NCBI GenBank assembly: GCA_047972425.1
Contig: JBKEAR010000033.1
Location: forward strand, 1 to 64,000
From: JBKEAR01 sp047972425
GTDB taxonomy: Bacteria; Pseudomonadota; Alphaproteobacteria; JBKEAR01
Length of the DNA: 64,000 nt
Direction of reading: 5' to 3'
The notes beneath the pieces are model-generated. The model worked only from the letters and a program-made list of their open reading frames with translations, did not search any database and was not told the origin of the DNA. Each line of letters begins with the position of its first letter. The first letter of the stretch is position 1. Made by a program: the position numbers and the translations under genes. Positions 1 to 9,158 of the stretch are shown here, one piece after another.

Positions 1-6
1 AAAAAA

Positions 7-26
7 CCGCCTCTGAATAGAGGCGG
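7..26 (-). terminator. Rho-independent terminator after rpsD
   Basis: An 8-bp perfect stem (CCGCCTCT / AGAGGCGG) with a GAAT loop. It is followed on the minus strand by six T (A-run at 1-6) and flanked by T on the plus strand, so it could act both ways. It sits 30 bp beyond the rpsD stop. Confidence 0.85.
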
Positions 27-55
27 TTTTATTTTTATTTGGATAATCTTTAAGA

Positions 56-673
56 TTAACGCGAATAGAATTCCACCACCAAATTGGGTTCCATTTGTAC
101 CGGATAAGGTACATCGGCCAATAATGGTACGCTTACAAATTTACCGTTGCGTTTGTCTAAATCGACTTCCATATAATCTGGCACATCACGCTCGGCACTT
201 TGTGTTGCGGCAATTACCATTTGAATTTGGCGTGATTTTTCGCGAACCTCAATAATATCGCCAGCTTTAACACGGTAAGAAGGAATATTCACTTTTTTAC
301 CATTGACTAAAATATGACCATGGTTAATAAATTGGCGCGAGGCAAATACTGTTGGCACAAACTTCATGCGGTAAACAACGGCATCTAAGCGTGTTTCTAA
401 AATACCAATGAGGTTTTCCGATGTATCGCCGGGGCGACGAGCGGCTTCGTCATAATAACGGCGGAATTGTTTTTCGGAAATATTGCCGTAATAGCCTTTT
501 AGCTTTTGCTTAGCAGCAAGCTGAATACCGAAGTCTGATGGTTTACCACGACGGTTTTGACCATGCTGACCGGGGCCATAAGGGCGAACATTTACCGGAG
601 ATTTCGAACGACCCCATAGGTTAACACCAAAACGGCGGTCGATTTTATATTTTGCCTGAATACGTCTTGTCAT
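56..673 (-). CDS. rpsD: 30S ribosomal protein S4
   Basis: This is S4, a primary 16S rRNA-binding protein of the small subunit that nucleates assembly of the 5' domain. The 205-residue length is normal for the family. The N-terminal basic region is followed by an S4 RNA-binding fold at about residues 94-155, with the expected 'LETRLDAVVYRMKF' and 'QFINHGHILVNGKKVNI' type signatures. The gene stands alone here, outside an alpha-operon cluster, and ends in its own terminator. A small GC-rich hairpin (702-716) lies in its leader, but I see no direct sign that it has a regulatory role. The assignment is very secure. Confidence 0.98.
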   Translation of the reverse strand: MTRRIQAKYKIDRRFGVNLWGRSKSPVNVRPYGPGQHGQNRRGKPSDFGIQLAAKQKLKGYYGNISEKQFRRYYDEAARRPGDTSENLIGILETRLDAVVYRMKFVPTVFASRQFINHGHILVNGKKVNIPSYRVKAGDIIEVREKSRQIQMVIAATQSAERDVPDYMEVDLDKRNGKFVSVPLLADVPYPVQMEPNLVVEFYSR

Positions 674-875
674 TCATATAATCCTTGCACATGTTTGATT
701 TGGCGATTCTTTCGCCATAATCGTCAGTTGTTATTGTTATACCGATTATCTATTATAAAACAGAGGGATATGTAAGTAGCCTTGGCTTTTACACTCCACT
801 TTCTCGGCCGTGGCGCATATTTTCGCTAATATCGGCTTGGCTGTCAAGCATCTTATTCATTTATAACTATAATTA

Positions 876-1517
876 CTACCCAATATGGTCTCTAATAAAT
901 TGCATACTGCCCTCTAAGGCTTCGGGTGCAATTGTATGGCCAACGCCTTTTACAATATGGGTTTCGGCATCAATACCAAAAGGGGCAAGCTTTTCTTTGG
1001 CATCGTTAAGGCACACAAGTGGCACAACTTCGTCCATATCGCCATGCCATAATTGCACAGGGGCTTGGTTACGGATGTTACCGCCTTCAATAAACATGCC
1101 CGACCAACCAATGATAGCCGCCGGCGCATCAGCCAAACCAAGGCCAGAATATAATGCCATCATACAACCTTGGGAAAATCCGGCAATTACCAATTTATCG
1201 GCTGTGAGATTATATTTTTTAAGCTGCTGCTTAATATAATTTTTTAATATAGGGTCGGCCCCTGCCGCTTGTTGCTTTAATAATTGCGGGTTACGCTCGG
1301 CCAAGCTAAACCATTGGCGATAATCCGACCCCATGCCCATTTCGCAAACTTGAGGGGCATCGGGTGCCGAAATTGCAATATCTGCCCCTAAACTAGAGAT
1401 TAGATAATGTTTTAAACCAAATAAATCCGCCCCATTTGCACCATAACCATGCAGCAAAATAATAAGCATTTTCGGTTTTTGGTTCGAAATATATTCGTAA
1501 GAGTTCAGCTCGACCAT
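876..1517 (-). CDS. Alpha/beta hydrolase, phospholipase/carboxylesterase family
   Basis: A 213-residue serine hydrolase of the carboxylesterase/lysophospholipase (Abhydrolase_2, YpfH-like) family. It shows an oxyanion 'LLHGYGANG' loop near residue 20, the nucleophile elbow GFSQG near residue 116, a catalytic Asp in 'HGDMDEVVP' and a catalytic His in 'GVGHTI' near the C-terminus. No signal peptide is visible, so it is probably cytoplasmic. The natural substrate cannot be read from the sequence; esters of short acyl chains or lysophospholipids are typical. It is divergent from gluQ, with only 44 bp between the start codons. Confidence 0.85.
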   Translation of the reverse strand: MVELNSYEYISNQKPKMLIILLHGYGANGADLFGLKHYLISSLGADIAISAPDAPQVCEMGMGSDYRQWFSLAERNPQLLKQQAAGADPILKNYIKQQLKKYNLTADKLVIAGFSQGCMMALYSGLGLADAPAAIIGWSGMFIEGGNIRNQAPVQLWHGDMDEVVPLVCLNDAKEKLAPFGIDAETHIVKGVGHTIAPEALEGSMQFIRDHIG

Positions 1518-1561
1518 AATTACAATTCCTTGTTTGAATAATATATGATAGATTACCTGTT

Positions 1562-2455
1562 ATGAAAGCTGTTGTCACTACCCGATTTGCACCATCACCC
1601 ACCGGGCTTATGCATTTAGGCCATGCATATTCCGCCCTTTTTGCCTATGACTTAGCTAAGGCAGCTGGTGGACTATTTATTTTACGTATAGAAGATATTG
1701 ACACCACCCGCAAACGCCCCGAATATGTGCAAGCTATTATTGATGATTTATCGTGGCTGGGGCTAGAATGGCAATTGCCCGTTCGGCAACAATCGGAACA
1801 TTTAGTCGATTATGAAAAACAACTAAACAAGTTGCAAAATATGGGAGTGATTTATCCATGTTATTGCAGCCGTAAAGAGATTAATGCTACACGCGATAAA
1901 ATATTGCATGCCCCCCATCAATTAGAGGAAATTTATCCGAAAATTTGCCTCAATCGCCCTCAAGATGAAATTAATATCCTTATCGCCCAAGGTCGAGAGC
2001 CTGCCTATCGGCTTAATCTTGATAAAGCTTTAAACATTGCCCCGTTAGATGATTATTGGTATGATCTTTATAACAGCCAACAAGCCATGAATTTTCATGC
2101 TATTGGCGATATTATCTTGGCGCGGCGCGATATAAAAACCAGCTATCATTTAGCCGTCACTTACGATGATTATTTGCAAAATATATCGCTCATTACCCGG
2201 GGCTGCGATTTATTGCCCATTACCCCTTTGCATATTCTTTTACAAAAGTTATTGGGTTACTCTACGCCCTATTATGCGCATCATGATTTAATAAAAGATG
2301 ATAACCAAATGCGCCTTGCCAAAAGCCAAAATGCCCCAAGCTTACAATCGTTACGAAAGCAAGGCACCAGCCCGCAAGATATTCGCAAACAAATTGGGGC
2401 AACAGGAAAAAAATGGCAAATAATGTTAGAAAAAATCCTGATACAATATTCGTAA
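1562..2455 (+). CDS. gluQ: Glutamyl-Q tRNA(Asp) synthetase
   Basis: This is a truncated paralogue of glutamyl-tRNA synthetase, which activates glutamate and attaches it to the queuosine base of tRNA(Asp) rather than to a tRNA 3' end. The 297-residue length fits GluQ (about 300) and not GltX (about 470), and the anticodon-binding domain is absent. The class I signature is at residues 9-21 (RFAPSPTG then HLGH). A CYCS zinc-type motif follows near residue 100, and a degenerate KMSKS loop reads RLAKS near residue 251. It starts at the ATG that gives the complete HIGH domain. Confidence 0.93.
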   Translation: MKAVVTTRFAPSPTGLMHLGHAYSALFAYDLAKAAGGLFILRIEDIDTTRKRPEYVQAIIDDLSWLGLEWQLPVRQQSEHLVDYEKQLNKLQNMGVIYPCYCSRKEINATRDKILHAPHQLEEIYPKICLNRPQDEINILIAQGREPAYRLNLDKALNIAPLDDYWYDLYNSQQAMNFHAIGDIILARRDIKTSYHLAVTYDDYLQNISLITRGCDLLPITPLHILLQKLLGYSTPYYAHHDLIKDDNQMRLAKSQNAPSLQSLRKQGTSPQDIRKQIGATGKKWQIMLEKILIQYS

Positions 2456-2461
2456 AAATAG

Positions 2462-2480
2462 GGCCTGTAATAAACAGGCC
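2462..2480 (+). terminator. Probable terminator between gluQ and the barrel gene
   Basis: A 7-bp stem (GGCCTGT / ACAGGCC) with a short A/T loop, 7 bp past the gluQ stop and followed by TTT. The T-run is short, so activity is moderately supported. It lies between two convergent genes. Confidence 0.6.
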
Positions 2481-2509
2481 TTTGAGTTTCTTAGGAGACA
2501 AAAATCATG

Positions 2510-3103
2510 TTAAAAATGACGCATAATACCAATGCTGATATTATTTTTAGAGCGTTTTAAATCATAATCATCAAAAATACTATCACTATCGGTTGCCCAT
2601 TCATGGGCATATTCGGCACGCATTGTCCAATTTTCATTGATGATATATTCGGCACCCACACCAACTTCAATTGAGCTAAAAGAGCCACCATCGCCATCGC
2701 TAAAATCAATGTAACTTTGTTTTACGCCCGCTTTACCATAAAGTAAAACTGAGCTCCAAAACCACCAACCGGCACGGCCGTAAACCCCTGCTGCATAAGA
2801 AACATTATCGCCGTTAAAATCAACATTTGAGAATTGATCGGTATTCTCAAAACCAACCTCTAGCTCGCCTTCTATGCCAATAAAGCTTCCGCGTGTACCG
2901 TTCCATGCCATACCCGCAATGGCCGATATATTCCATTCATTGCCATTGGTATCAAGGGATGGCAAACCATCTTGGCCTTCTAAATCTTGAGTTGTCCAAG
3001 CTTGCCCAACAGTAAACCCCACATAGCGGTCACCGGGTAAAGCATTGGCCATTTGTGCTGAAAATAAGCCGACTAAAACAATGGAGGGAAGGATAAGCTT
3101 CAT
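2510..3103 (-). CDS. Outer-membrane beta-barrel protein (opacity/Omp25-like)
   Basis: A 197-residue predicted outer-membrane protein. Residues 1-21 form a signal peptide (MKLILPS... ending ANA), followed by the 'GDRYVGFTVGQAW' entry strand. Alternating aromatic strands ('SYAAGVYGRAGWWFW', 'VGVGAEYIINENWTMRAEYAHEW') lead to a terminal Phe (MRHF), the classic BAM-recognition residue. The pattern fits an 8-stranded opacity-type porin-like barrel. Ligand and function are unknown; such proteins are usually abundant structural or surface antigens. It has its own leader upstream and is convergent with gluQ. Confidence 0.8.
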   Translation of the reverse strand: MKLILPSIVLVGLFSAQMANALPGDRYVGFTVGQAWTTQDLEGQDGLPSLDTNGNEWNISAIAGMAWNGTRGSFIGIEGELEVGFENTDQFSNVDFNGDNVSYAAGVYGRAGWWFWSSVLLYGKAGVKQSYIDFSDGDGGSFSSIEVGVGAEYIINENWTMRAEYAHEWATDSDSIFDDYDLKRSKNNISIGIMRHF

Positions 3104-3201
3104 TAGAACACCTAAAAATTTATATTAATTTTTAAGTTAGCAAACAAACGTAAAAAAAAAGTTAAAAACCTATTTGCTTTTGTTTTAAACCTTATTGAAA
3201 T

Positions 3202-4497
3202 TTACACCCAATAAACCAAAAGCATGAGCAAGATAAATACACGGAAGATATCGGCGATAACATAGCTTGTAATTCCTTTATATATCTGGCTAATAGATAT
3301 ATTGGGGCGCATGGATTGAATGACAAATAAATTCATGCCCACCGGCGGGGTAATCAGCCCAATCTCGATAATGACCACATTGATAATCCCCCACCATATC
3401 GGGTTATAACCAAGGCCGATAATCAGCGGAAAAGTAAAAGGAATAGTAATGACCATAGCGGCTAAACTATCAAACACAGCACCAAGCAATATATAAAGAA
3501 AAATAATAATGAATAAAATGAATATCGGCGCTAAACTGAGCTGCGATACCCATGTTATTGTCTGCTCTGGTAGGCCACTTACGGTTAAAAAATACTTATA
3601 AATAGCCGCACCAATCAGAATGAAATAAAGCATACCAATTTGCCCACCCGATTGTATCAACATAGATTTCAGCCCAGATAATGTAAAAGAACGATAACGA
3701 TAATATTGATAAATTGCCCATAAAACCGTAAGTACCAAGCCAAAAGCTGCGGCCTCGGTAATTGTAAATAAACTGCCGTATATACCACCAAATACTAAAA
3801 TTAATATCGCTAAAGCCGGTAGGGCTTGTGCAAAAACAAGCCATTGCTCTTTTGCCAATAATTTTTGTGACCTTGGCGCTTGATTAGGATATTTGCGCCC
3901 CAAATAAACGGCGACCAAGCAATATAAAATAATTGCCAATAAGGCCGGGAAAAATGCTGCCCGAAATAATGCAATAATATTTTGCTCGGTAAGGCCAGCA
4001 TAGATAATCATCACCATCGATGGCGGGATTAAGCTCCCTAACGTTCCACCGCCGGCTAATGCACCGCTGATAATTTTATCGCTATAGCCTCTTTGTTTCA
4101 TCTCGGGATAAGCAATTTGGGTCATGGTGGCTGTTGTGGCAACGGAAGACCCGCAAATAGCACCAAAACCCGCACTCGCCAATATAGAGGCCACCCCTAA
4201 CCCATTAGAGCGATGGCCAATAATCGCTGCGGCAAAACGAAATAAATCGGATGATAAACCCGATATTTGGGCAAATCCGCCCATTAAAATAAATAAAGGG
4301 ATAACTAATAAATCCGTTGAGATTAACGCTTCACTAAATTCAATAGAGGCAATAGAAAAAGCCGAGGATATATCACCAACAATAAAGATATAACCCAACA
4401 AACCCACAATAGCCATTGCCGCTGCCACGGGTACTTTAGAAAATATGAGTAATTGCAAAACAATAAAACCAACAATACCGATGATTAATGGGCTCAT
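3202..4497 (-). CDS. dctM: TRAP transporter large permease (DctM)
   Basis: The large membrane subunit of a tripartite ATP-independent periplasmic transporter, which drives organic-acid uptake with the sodium gradient. It has 431 residues and about 12 hydrophobic segments. The typical 'GALAGGGTLGSLIPPSMVMIIYAGLTEQ' type loop is near residue 150, and an 'LITPPVGMNLFVI' signature lies near the C-terminus. Its ATG overlaps the TGA of dctQ (ATGA), so the two permease subunits are translationally coupled. The substrate cannot be read from the sequence. Confidence 0.95.
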   Translation of the reverse strand: MSPLIIGIVGFIVLQLLIFSKVPVAAAMAIVGLLGYIFIVGDISSAFSIASIEFSEALISTDLLVIPLFILMGGFAQISGLSSDLFRFAAAIIGHRSNGLGVASILASAGFGAICGSSVATTATMTQIAYPEMKQRGYSDKIISGALAGGGTLGSLIPPSMVMIIYAGLTEQNIIALFRAAFFPALLAIILYCLVAVYLGRKYPNQAPRSQKLLAKEQWLVFAQALPALAILILVFGGIYGSLFTITEAAAFGLVLTVLWAIYQYYRYRSFTLSGLKSMLIQSGGQIGMLYFILIGAAIYKYFLTVSGLPEQTITWVSQLSLAPIFILFIIIFLYILLGAVFDSLAAMVITIPFTFPLIIGLGYNPIWWGIINVVIIEIGLITPPVGMNLFVIQSMRPNISISQIYKGITSYVIADIFRVFILLMLLVYWV

Positions 4498-4970
4498 TTT
4501 TGTTGCCCTTTGCTACCGATAACAAGGGTTATTTGAATAAAAGCGCTCAGGCAAAGGCTTATTGCAACAAATGCCCATAATGGCCATAAAGGCCAATGGA
4601 GCTCCCAACTGGTTTCGCCTGTCTCATAAATTTCAATGGCATAAATAATCATTTGCCATGCAAAAATGATTAATAAAAAACCAAACAGCATTTGCCCCCA
4701 AACATCAAACTTATGGGCAATTTTTTTGCGCATAAAATGATTGAGTAAACGTACTGTAATGGAAGATTGCTGCAAAATCATTGTGGGAAAAATCGCAGCA
4801 ACCGAAAACACGCTAAGCATAAGCAAAATATCACTTAAACCCTTAATATCCAAATTAAGAAATTTGCGCATAAAAGCATTAAGGATAATGATAAAACTAA
4901 TGCCAATAAGGGTTATTAATCCTATAATGGCTAAGCCTGCCGTTATTTTATAAAGCCACGATTGAAACAC
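4494..4970 (-). CDS. dctQ: TRAP transporter small permease (DctQ)
   Basis: The small membrane subunit of the TRAP system: 158 residues with four hydrophobic segments (about residues 10-33, 45-65, 87-110, 129-150), as in the DctQ family. It uses a GTG start only three bases after the dctP stop and overlaps dctM by four bases, giving the order dctP-dctQ-dctM in one operon. Confidence 0.92.
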   Translation of the reverse strand: MFQSWLYKITAGLAIIGLITLIGISFIIILNAFMRKFLNLDIKGLSDILLMLSVFSVAAIFPTMILQQSSITVRLLNHFMRKKIAHKFDVWGQMLFGFLLIIFAWQMIIYAIEIYETGETSWELHWPLWPLWAFVAISLCLSAFIQITLVIGSKGQQK

Positions 4971-4973
4971 GGA

Positions 4974-5972
4974 TTACTCAACCACTTTTACAGATATGAC
5001 GGCATCGTATAATTGCTGATTTTTCGGATCTTCCGCAAGCCATTCATCCCGATAATCATCGAGAATTTCTTGTATTTCATTTAAATCTTCAGGAGAAAAT
5101 TCAATAAAATGATGGTCTCCTTCTTTTTGCATTTTTTCATAAGCTTCTTGGGATTGTTTACGGGTTTGTTTGCCAAGCAACTCTGAAAACCAACCTTGAG
5201 AAACCGCATCAATTGCTTGCTGTGATTGGGGCGATAATTGCGCATATTTCTTTTTTGTCATCGGAAATATAATGGCATTACCCCCCAAATAAAGATTGGT
5301 TACATGGTATTTTGTAATGTCATTCATGTTAAAATTATAAACATTACCCATATCCATCAGCACGCCGTCAATCACGCCACGGTGTAAATTTTCGGCAATT
5401 TGAGTTGCGGTAATATTACCCACAGGTACTGCACCAAGCCGCCGAATAATCTCGGATTGTGCCGCACCAACCACCCGAAACTTTAAACCTTTTAAATCTT
5501 CGAGCCTTTCTATTTTTTTAACAGAGTGAATAATATAGGGACCAACCTCTTGAAAGCCGAGTATTTTTAAATGTTCGGCGCCGGTAATCAACCCCTGATC
5601 ATAAAGGGTTTGGGCAATCATCGCCCCTTCATATTCATTCGTGAATAAATAAGGTAGCTCTAAAACCTCTAAGCCGTTAATACGCCCGGGTGTATAGGGT
5701 GTAACAACCTCGGCAATATCAAGCACCCCTTTTTCAACCAACGATAATTGTGCTTTACCGCCTGAGCCTAAAATACCCCCCGGATAATGTTTGACTTTAA
5801 GCTGACCGCCTGATAATTCCCCTACTTTTTCAATAAATGTCGGAATAATCACCCCATTGGTTATGGTCGATGCCGGTAAAAAATCACCAAATTTTAGCTG
5901 ATCCGTTTTTGCATTGGCCGTCAAAGCAACAAATACATAAAAAACAAACCATGCAATTTTTTTAAAAATCAT
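4974..5972 (-). CDS. dctP: TRAP transporter substrate-binding protein (DctP)
   Basis: The periplasmic solute-binding component that delivers substrate to DctQM. Residues 1-21 form a cleavable signal peptide ending ANA. The mature protein has the DctP fold, with the family segment 'LKGLKFRVVGAAQSEIIRRLG' near residue 165 containing the conserved Arg that usually pairs with a substrate carboxylate. This suggests an organic acid ligand, which is an inference. The gene lies 78 bp downstream of the co-directional LysR gene, a likely local regulator. Confidence 0.93.
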   Translation of the reverse strand: MIFKKIAWFVFYVFVALTANAKTDQLKFGDFLPASTITNGVIIPTFIEKVGELSGGQLKVKHYPGGILGSGGKAQLSLVEKGVLDIAEVVTPYTPGRINGLEVLELPYLFTNEYEGAMIAQTLYDQGLITGAEHLKILGFQEVGPYIIHSVKKIERLEDLKGLKFRVVGAAQSEIIRRLGAVPVGNITATQIAENLHRGVIDGVLMDMGNVYNFNMNDITKYHVTNLYLGGNAIIFPMTKKKYAQLSPQSQQAIDAVSQGWFSELLGKQTRKQSQEAYEKMQKEGDHHFIEFSPEDLNEIQEILDDYRDEWLAEDPKNQQLYDAVISVKVVE

Positions 5973-6050
5973 ACTCTATTACGCTCCCTATAAAAAAAGT
6001 TACCCTAATATAGTATTTTGCATGGTTAAATCAAAGGAATTATTATTTGT

Positions 6051-6947
6051 TTATTCTTCAGCTAAACGCTCAAGGATAAATTCTTGAAAAACTCGGCTGC
6101 AAGCTGATTTTTGGGCTTGGGTATGGGTAAGCATCCATAAACCCGTGGCCAATTCGGCCGGTGCTTTCATCACTTGTATTAAATCTTTAGACTGTGTAAC
6201 CATATATTCGGGCAATACAGCAATACCAAATTTTTTGGTACAATATTCATACAAAGCCGAAAACTCATTGGCCTCTACTTTTACCGCTTTGGGATCCACC
6301 CACGAATGCAACCAACGCGTAACCGCAAACTTACGCAACTGGCTTGTGGGTAAAATAAACCCAACTTCTTGCCATAAATATTCTTGCGACAGACCCATTT
6401 TTTTAGCTTTTTCTATCAGTTCTTTATGGGCATAAAGCTGCAAACGGATATCTTGTAACTTTTGCCCTTTCATATATTCTGATGGTCTGTTGGCTAACGA
6501 AAAAACAACATCGGCTTTATCGTAGCACGAGACTTGCGGGTGATTAATATAAATAATCTCAATAACGATTTGCGGATATTTTTCTTTAAATGCAATAATA
6601 TGGGGCAATAGCCAAGTATCGCCCAAATTATCAGTTGCAGCAACAATCACATGGCCACTTAATGGGATAACACCTTCGCTAAAATGACTTTCGGTATCTA
6701 AAAATAAATCTTCTACACCCGCTAAACGTTCAAGCATTTGCTCGCCATGAAAAGTTAGGCTATAACCGGCATTACTTCTTGTACGCTCAAATAGCGATAT
6801 ATTTAAACGTTCCTCTAGGGCATTTAGCCTGCGATATACTGTTGAACTATTTACATTTAAGGCATCGGCTGCTTGTTGTAAGTTTCGAAATTCGGCAATT
6901 TTTAAAAAATAAAGATAATCGGACCAATTTGTATTTATTTGCTTCAT
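6051..6947 (-). CDS. LysR-family transcriptional regulator
   Basis: A 298-residue LysR-type regulator. The N-terminal winged helix-turn-helix spans about residues 9-68 ('FRNLQQAADALNVNSSTVYRRLNALEERL', 'LFER'), and a periplasmic-binding-like effector domain spans about 92-295. It sits immediately upstream of dctP on the same strand. The simplest inference is that it controls the TRAP transporter in response to the transported compound or a metabolite. Confidence 0.9.
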   Translation of the reverse strand: MKQINTNWSDYLYFLKIAEFRNLQQAADALNVNSSTVYRRLNALEERLNISLFERTRSNAGYSLTFHGEQMLERLAGVEDLFLDTESHFSEGVIPLSGHVIVAATDNLGDTWLLPHIIAFKEKYPQIVIEIIYINHPQVSCYDKADVVFSLANRPSEYMKGQKLQDIRLQLYAHKELIEKAKKMGLSQEYLWQEVGFILPTSQLRKFAVTRWLHSWVDPKAVKVEANEFSALYEYCTKKFGIAVLPEYMVTQSKDLIQVMKAPAELATGLWMLTHTQAQKSACSRVFQEFILERLAEE

Positions 6948-7070
6948 TATTCATCCCAGACGTTAAACTAATTTATAGTTATTTAATACATAATTATGCA
7001 ATATCAATACCGATTGGCATTTATTATCAAAAAAATTTATATAAACGATAATATTTTTCTATAATGAGTT

Positions 7071-7319
7071 TTAAAAATCTAAGGATAACTCAACCGCATG
7101 AAGCCCTTTTTCAAAATAGGGTTTTAAAACACGATTAACCATTTGTTGTTGTTGTACTTTGGATTTTCCTGCAAATTCTTTGCTCTTTATATAAATGCGA
7201 ATATGGCTACCTTTGCGCACATGGGCACCATGGCCATGATGCTCATTAGAAAAATCAACAAGCTGAATTTCACTATCCGGAAACTGTTGTTGCAAACTAT
7301 TATATATATCATCAAACAT
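7071..7319 (-). CDS. bolA: BolA family protein
   Basis: An 82-residue BolA-type protein. It shows the family core 'HHGHGAHVRKGSHIRIYIKSKEFAGKSKVQQQQMVNRVL' at about residues 27-66 and the C-terminal 'LHAVELSLDF'. BolA/IbaG proteins bind monothiol glutaredoxins and [2Fe-2S] clusters and take part in Fe-S trafficking or morphology control. His residues at about 27-30 are candidate cluster ligands. No neighbouring glutaredoxin gene is visible. Confidence 0.88.
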   Translation of the reverse strand: MFDDIYNSLQQQFPDSEIQLVDFSNEHHGHGAHVRKGSHIRIYIKSKEFAGKSKVQQQQMVNRVLKPYFEKGLHAVELSLDF

Positions 7320-7462
7320 TCTATATTCTCCCTTTGGTAAAAAATTATCATAACATAAAAAGAAAAAACCGAAAATACACCATAAAATTTATATATCGAA
7401 TGGTGCTTTTTAAAATATTTCATGTTAATATTAGGGATAATTAACGATAAAATAGGTTTACT

Positions 7463-8254
7463 TTGGATAGATTTGTAATAATAATTATCAGTATAATTTT
7501 GTGGTTTCGTTACCGCATTACCGTTGGTGGGTTAGATAAAATACAACAAGATGAACGCCCCATTTTTTTTGTGGCTAATCATCCATCTCTGAGTGATCCG
7601 CTCATTGTTATTCGTTTGTTGTGGAACAAGTTTCAACCACGGGCAGTTGTACGGGATTTTCAGGTTAATCGGCCGGTTATTGGTGCATGCATTCGGACAT
7701 TTAACCCAATATCCATGCCCGATATGCGCCAAGATGCCAAAAAGAAAGCCGCATGGGCGAGGCAATCGATTGAACTGACGGCCGAGGCTTTACAAAATGG
7801 CGATAATGTCCTCATTTGGCCTGCTGGTAAGTTAAGCCGAGATGGTTATGATTATTTTATTTCGCGCTCGGCTGCGCACAAAATTTATAATGCGAATCCC
7901 AATGCGCGAGTGGTGGCATTACGCTCTGAAGGTATTTGGGGTAGCCGTAGCGGTTGGTATAACGGCCCCGATATGCCCATTTGGAAAATTGGTTTATTGG
8001 GTTTAATTTTTATTCCGCTTAATTTATTTTTCTTTATGCCCAAACGCCGTATTCAGTATGAAGTTAAAGAAATTGAAAATCTAAAGGGCTTGAACCGTAC
8101 TGAGTTTAATATTAAACTACAGGACTTTTTTAATGCACAACCACAACCACCGCAAATAACACCCCTTATGTGGTGGAGCAAAGTCCGTTTTTATCCGGCG
8201 GCCGAACCACAATCGACCGAAGAATTGCTAAAAAAGGCAAAAAACAAAGAATAA
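7463..8254 (+). CDS. PlsC-like lysophospholipid acyltransferase, copy 1
   Basis: A 263-residue glycerolipid acyltransferase-like protein starting at TTG. It has an N-terminal hydrophobic anchor, the HX4D catalytic motif in 'NHPSLSDP' near residue 40, and a downstream 'WPAGKLSRDG' segment corresponding to the acceptor-binding motif. A second hydrophobic patch lies near residues 175-195. It is 20 bp upstream of a clearly related copy. The acyl acceptor is unknown. Given the glycolipid and sulfolipid genes nearby, a role in acylating a non-phospholipid such as SqdA's is possible but unproven. Confidence 0.8.
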   Translation: MDRFVIIIISIILWFRYRITVGGLDKIQQDERPIFFVANHPSLSDPLIVIRLLWNKFQPRAVVRDFQVNRPVIGACIRTFNPISMPDMRQDAKKKAAWARQSIELTAEALQNGDNVLIWPAGKLSRDGYDYFISRSAAHKIYNANPNARVVALRSEGIWGSRSGWYNGPDMPIWKIGLLGLIFIPLNLFFFMPKRRIQYEVKEIENLKGLNRTEFNIKLQDFFNAQPQPPQITPLMWWSKVRFYPAAEPQSTEELLKKAKNKE

Positions 8255-8274
8255 TGAAAGAAAAGTAATTTTAT

Positions 8275-9090
8275 ATGAAGAAGCTAATCCGCAGTTTTTT
8301 ACTCTTTCTCGCAAATATTGTTGTTATACTCCGCTATAAAGTTGAGGTTAAAGGTCTGGATGATATTGACCCCAATTTAGATGATCGCCCTATTCTGTTT
8401 TTAGCAACACATCCTTGTTTTGCCGACCCTATTATTAGTATGCGTACATTATGGAAGAAATATCAGCCTAAACCCTTAGCCTCACTTACACAAACCGAGC
8501 GCTTTGGTATTGGCTTTATCTTAAAGGCTTGGGAGCCTGTAGAAATACCCAATATATGGGTGCAAGGGCGCGATAAAATACAGGCCACTCGCGAAGCAAT
8601 CGAGAATATTGGCCAAGCTTTGGGCAATGGCAGTAATGTTTTGTTATATCCGGCGGGGCGCTTTCCGCGTAATGGTTATGAGGATTTAGGGGCACGTTCT
8701 TCGGTATCGTCTATTTTAAGTTATCGCCCCGATGCCCGCATTGTTCTTATGCGTTATGTTGGCCTATGGGGCAGCCGTACCGGCCGCCAACCATGGAATG
8801 ATGTGCCGCCCTTGCATATTGTTGCTTTGCAAGGTATTGCCTCTTTATTTGTGAATTGCATCTTTTTTGTGCCAAAGCGCAAAGTCAAGTTGGTGATGGA
8901 AGAAGTCGAGGACTTCCCCATTAATGGCAGCCGCCTTGAAATTAATAATTATTTGGAAACTTTTTTTAATGCCGAATATCAACCTTTGGTCAAAACCCCC
9001 CTCTTCTTTTGGCAAAAAACGGAGGTTTTACCCAATATCGACCCACCCAAGCCTGTGGGTTGGGATAAATTACAAGCGAAACCCGACTAA
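8275..9090 (+). CDS. PlsC-like lysophospholipid acyltransferase, copy 2
   Basis: A 271-residue paralogue of the preceding gene with the same layout: N-terminal anchor, 'THPCFADP' as the HX4D box near residue 43, and 'YPAGRFPRNG' as the third motif. Matching blocks ('GLWGSR' versus 'GIWGSR', 'FFVPKRKVKL' versus 'FFMPKRRIQY', 'LETFFNAEYQP' versus 'LQDFFNAQPQP') indicate an old tandem duplication. Note Thr-His rather than Asn-His at the catalytic His. The two genes are very likely co-transcribed. Confidence 0.8.
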   Translation: MKKLIRSFLLFLANIVVILRYKVEVKGLDDIDPNLDDRPILFLATHPCFADPIISMRTLWKKYQPKPLASLTQTERFGIGFILKAWEPVEIPNIWVQGRDKIQATREAIENIGQALGNGSNVLLYPAGRFPRNGYEDLGARSSVSSILSYRPDARIVLMRYVGLWGSRTGRQPWNDVPPLHIVALQGIASLFVNCIFFVPKRKVKLVMEEVEDFPINGSRLEINNYLETFFNAEYQPLVKTPLFFWQKTEVLPNIDPPKPVGWDKLQAKPD

Positions 9091-9158
9091 TATTTCTTTT
9101 TTGTAGGGAGGTTTTGTTATATCCTTAATCAACTATATTCATTAAGGAGGAAAGCATA

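Noticed and set aside
702..716. Autoregulatory S4-binding hairpin in the rpsD leader
   Set aside because: The stem is only five base pairs, and nothing resembles the known S4 mRNA pseudoknot.
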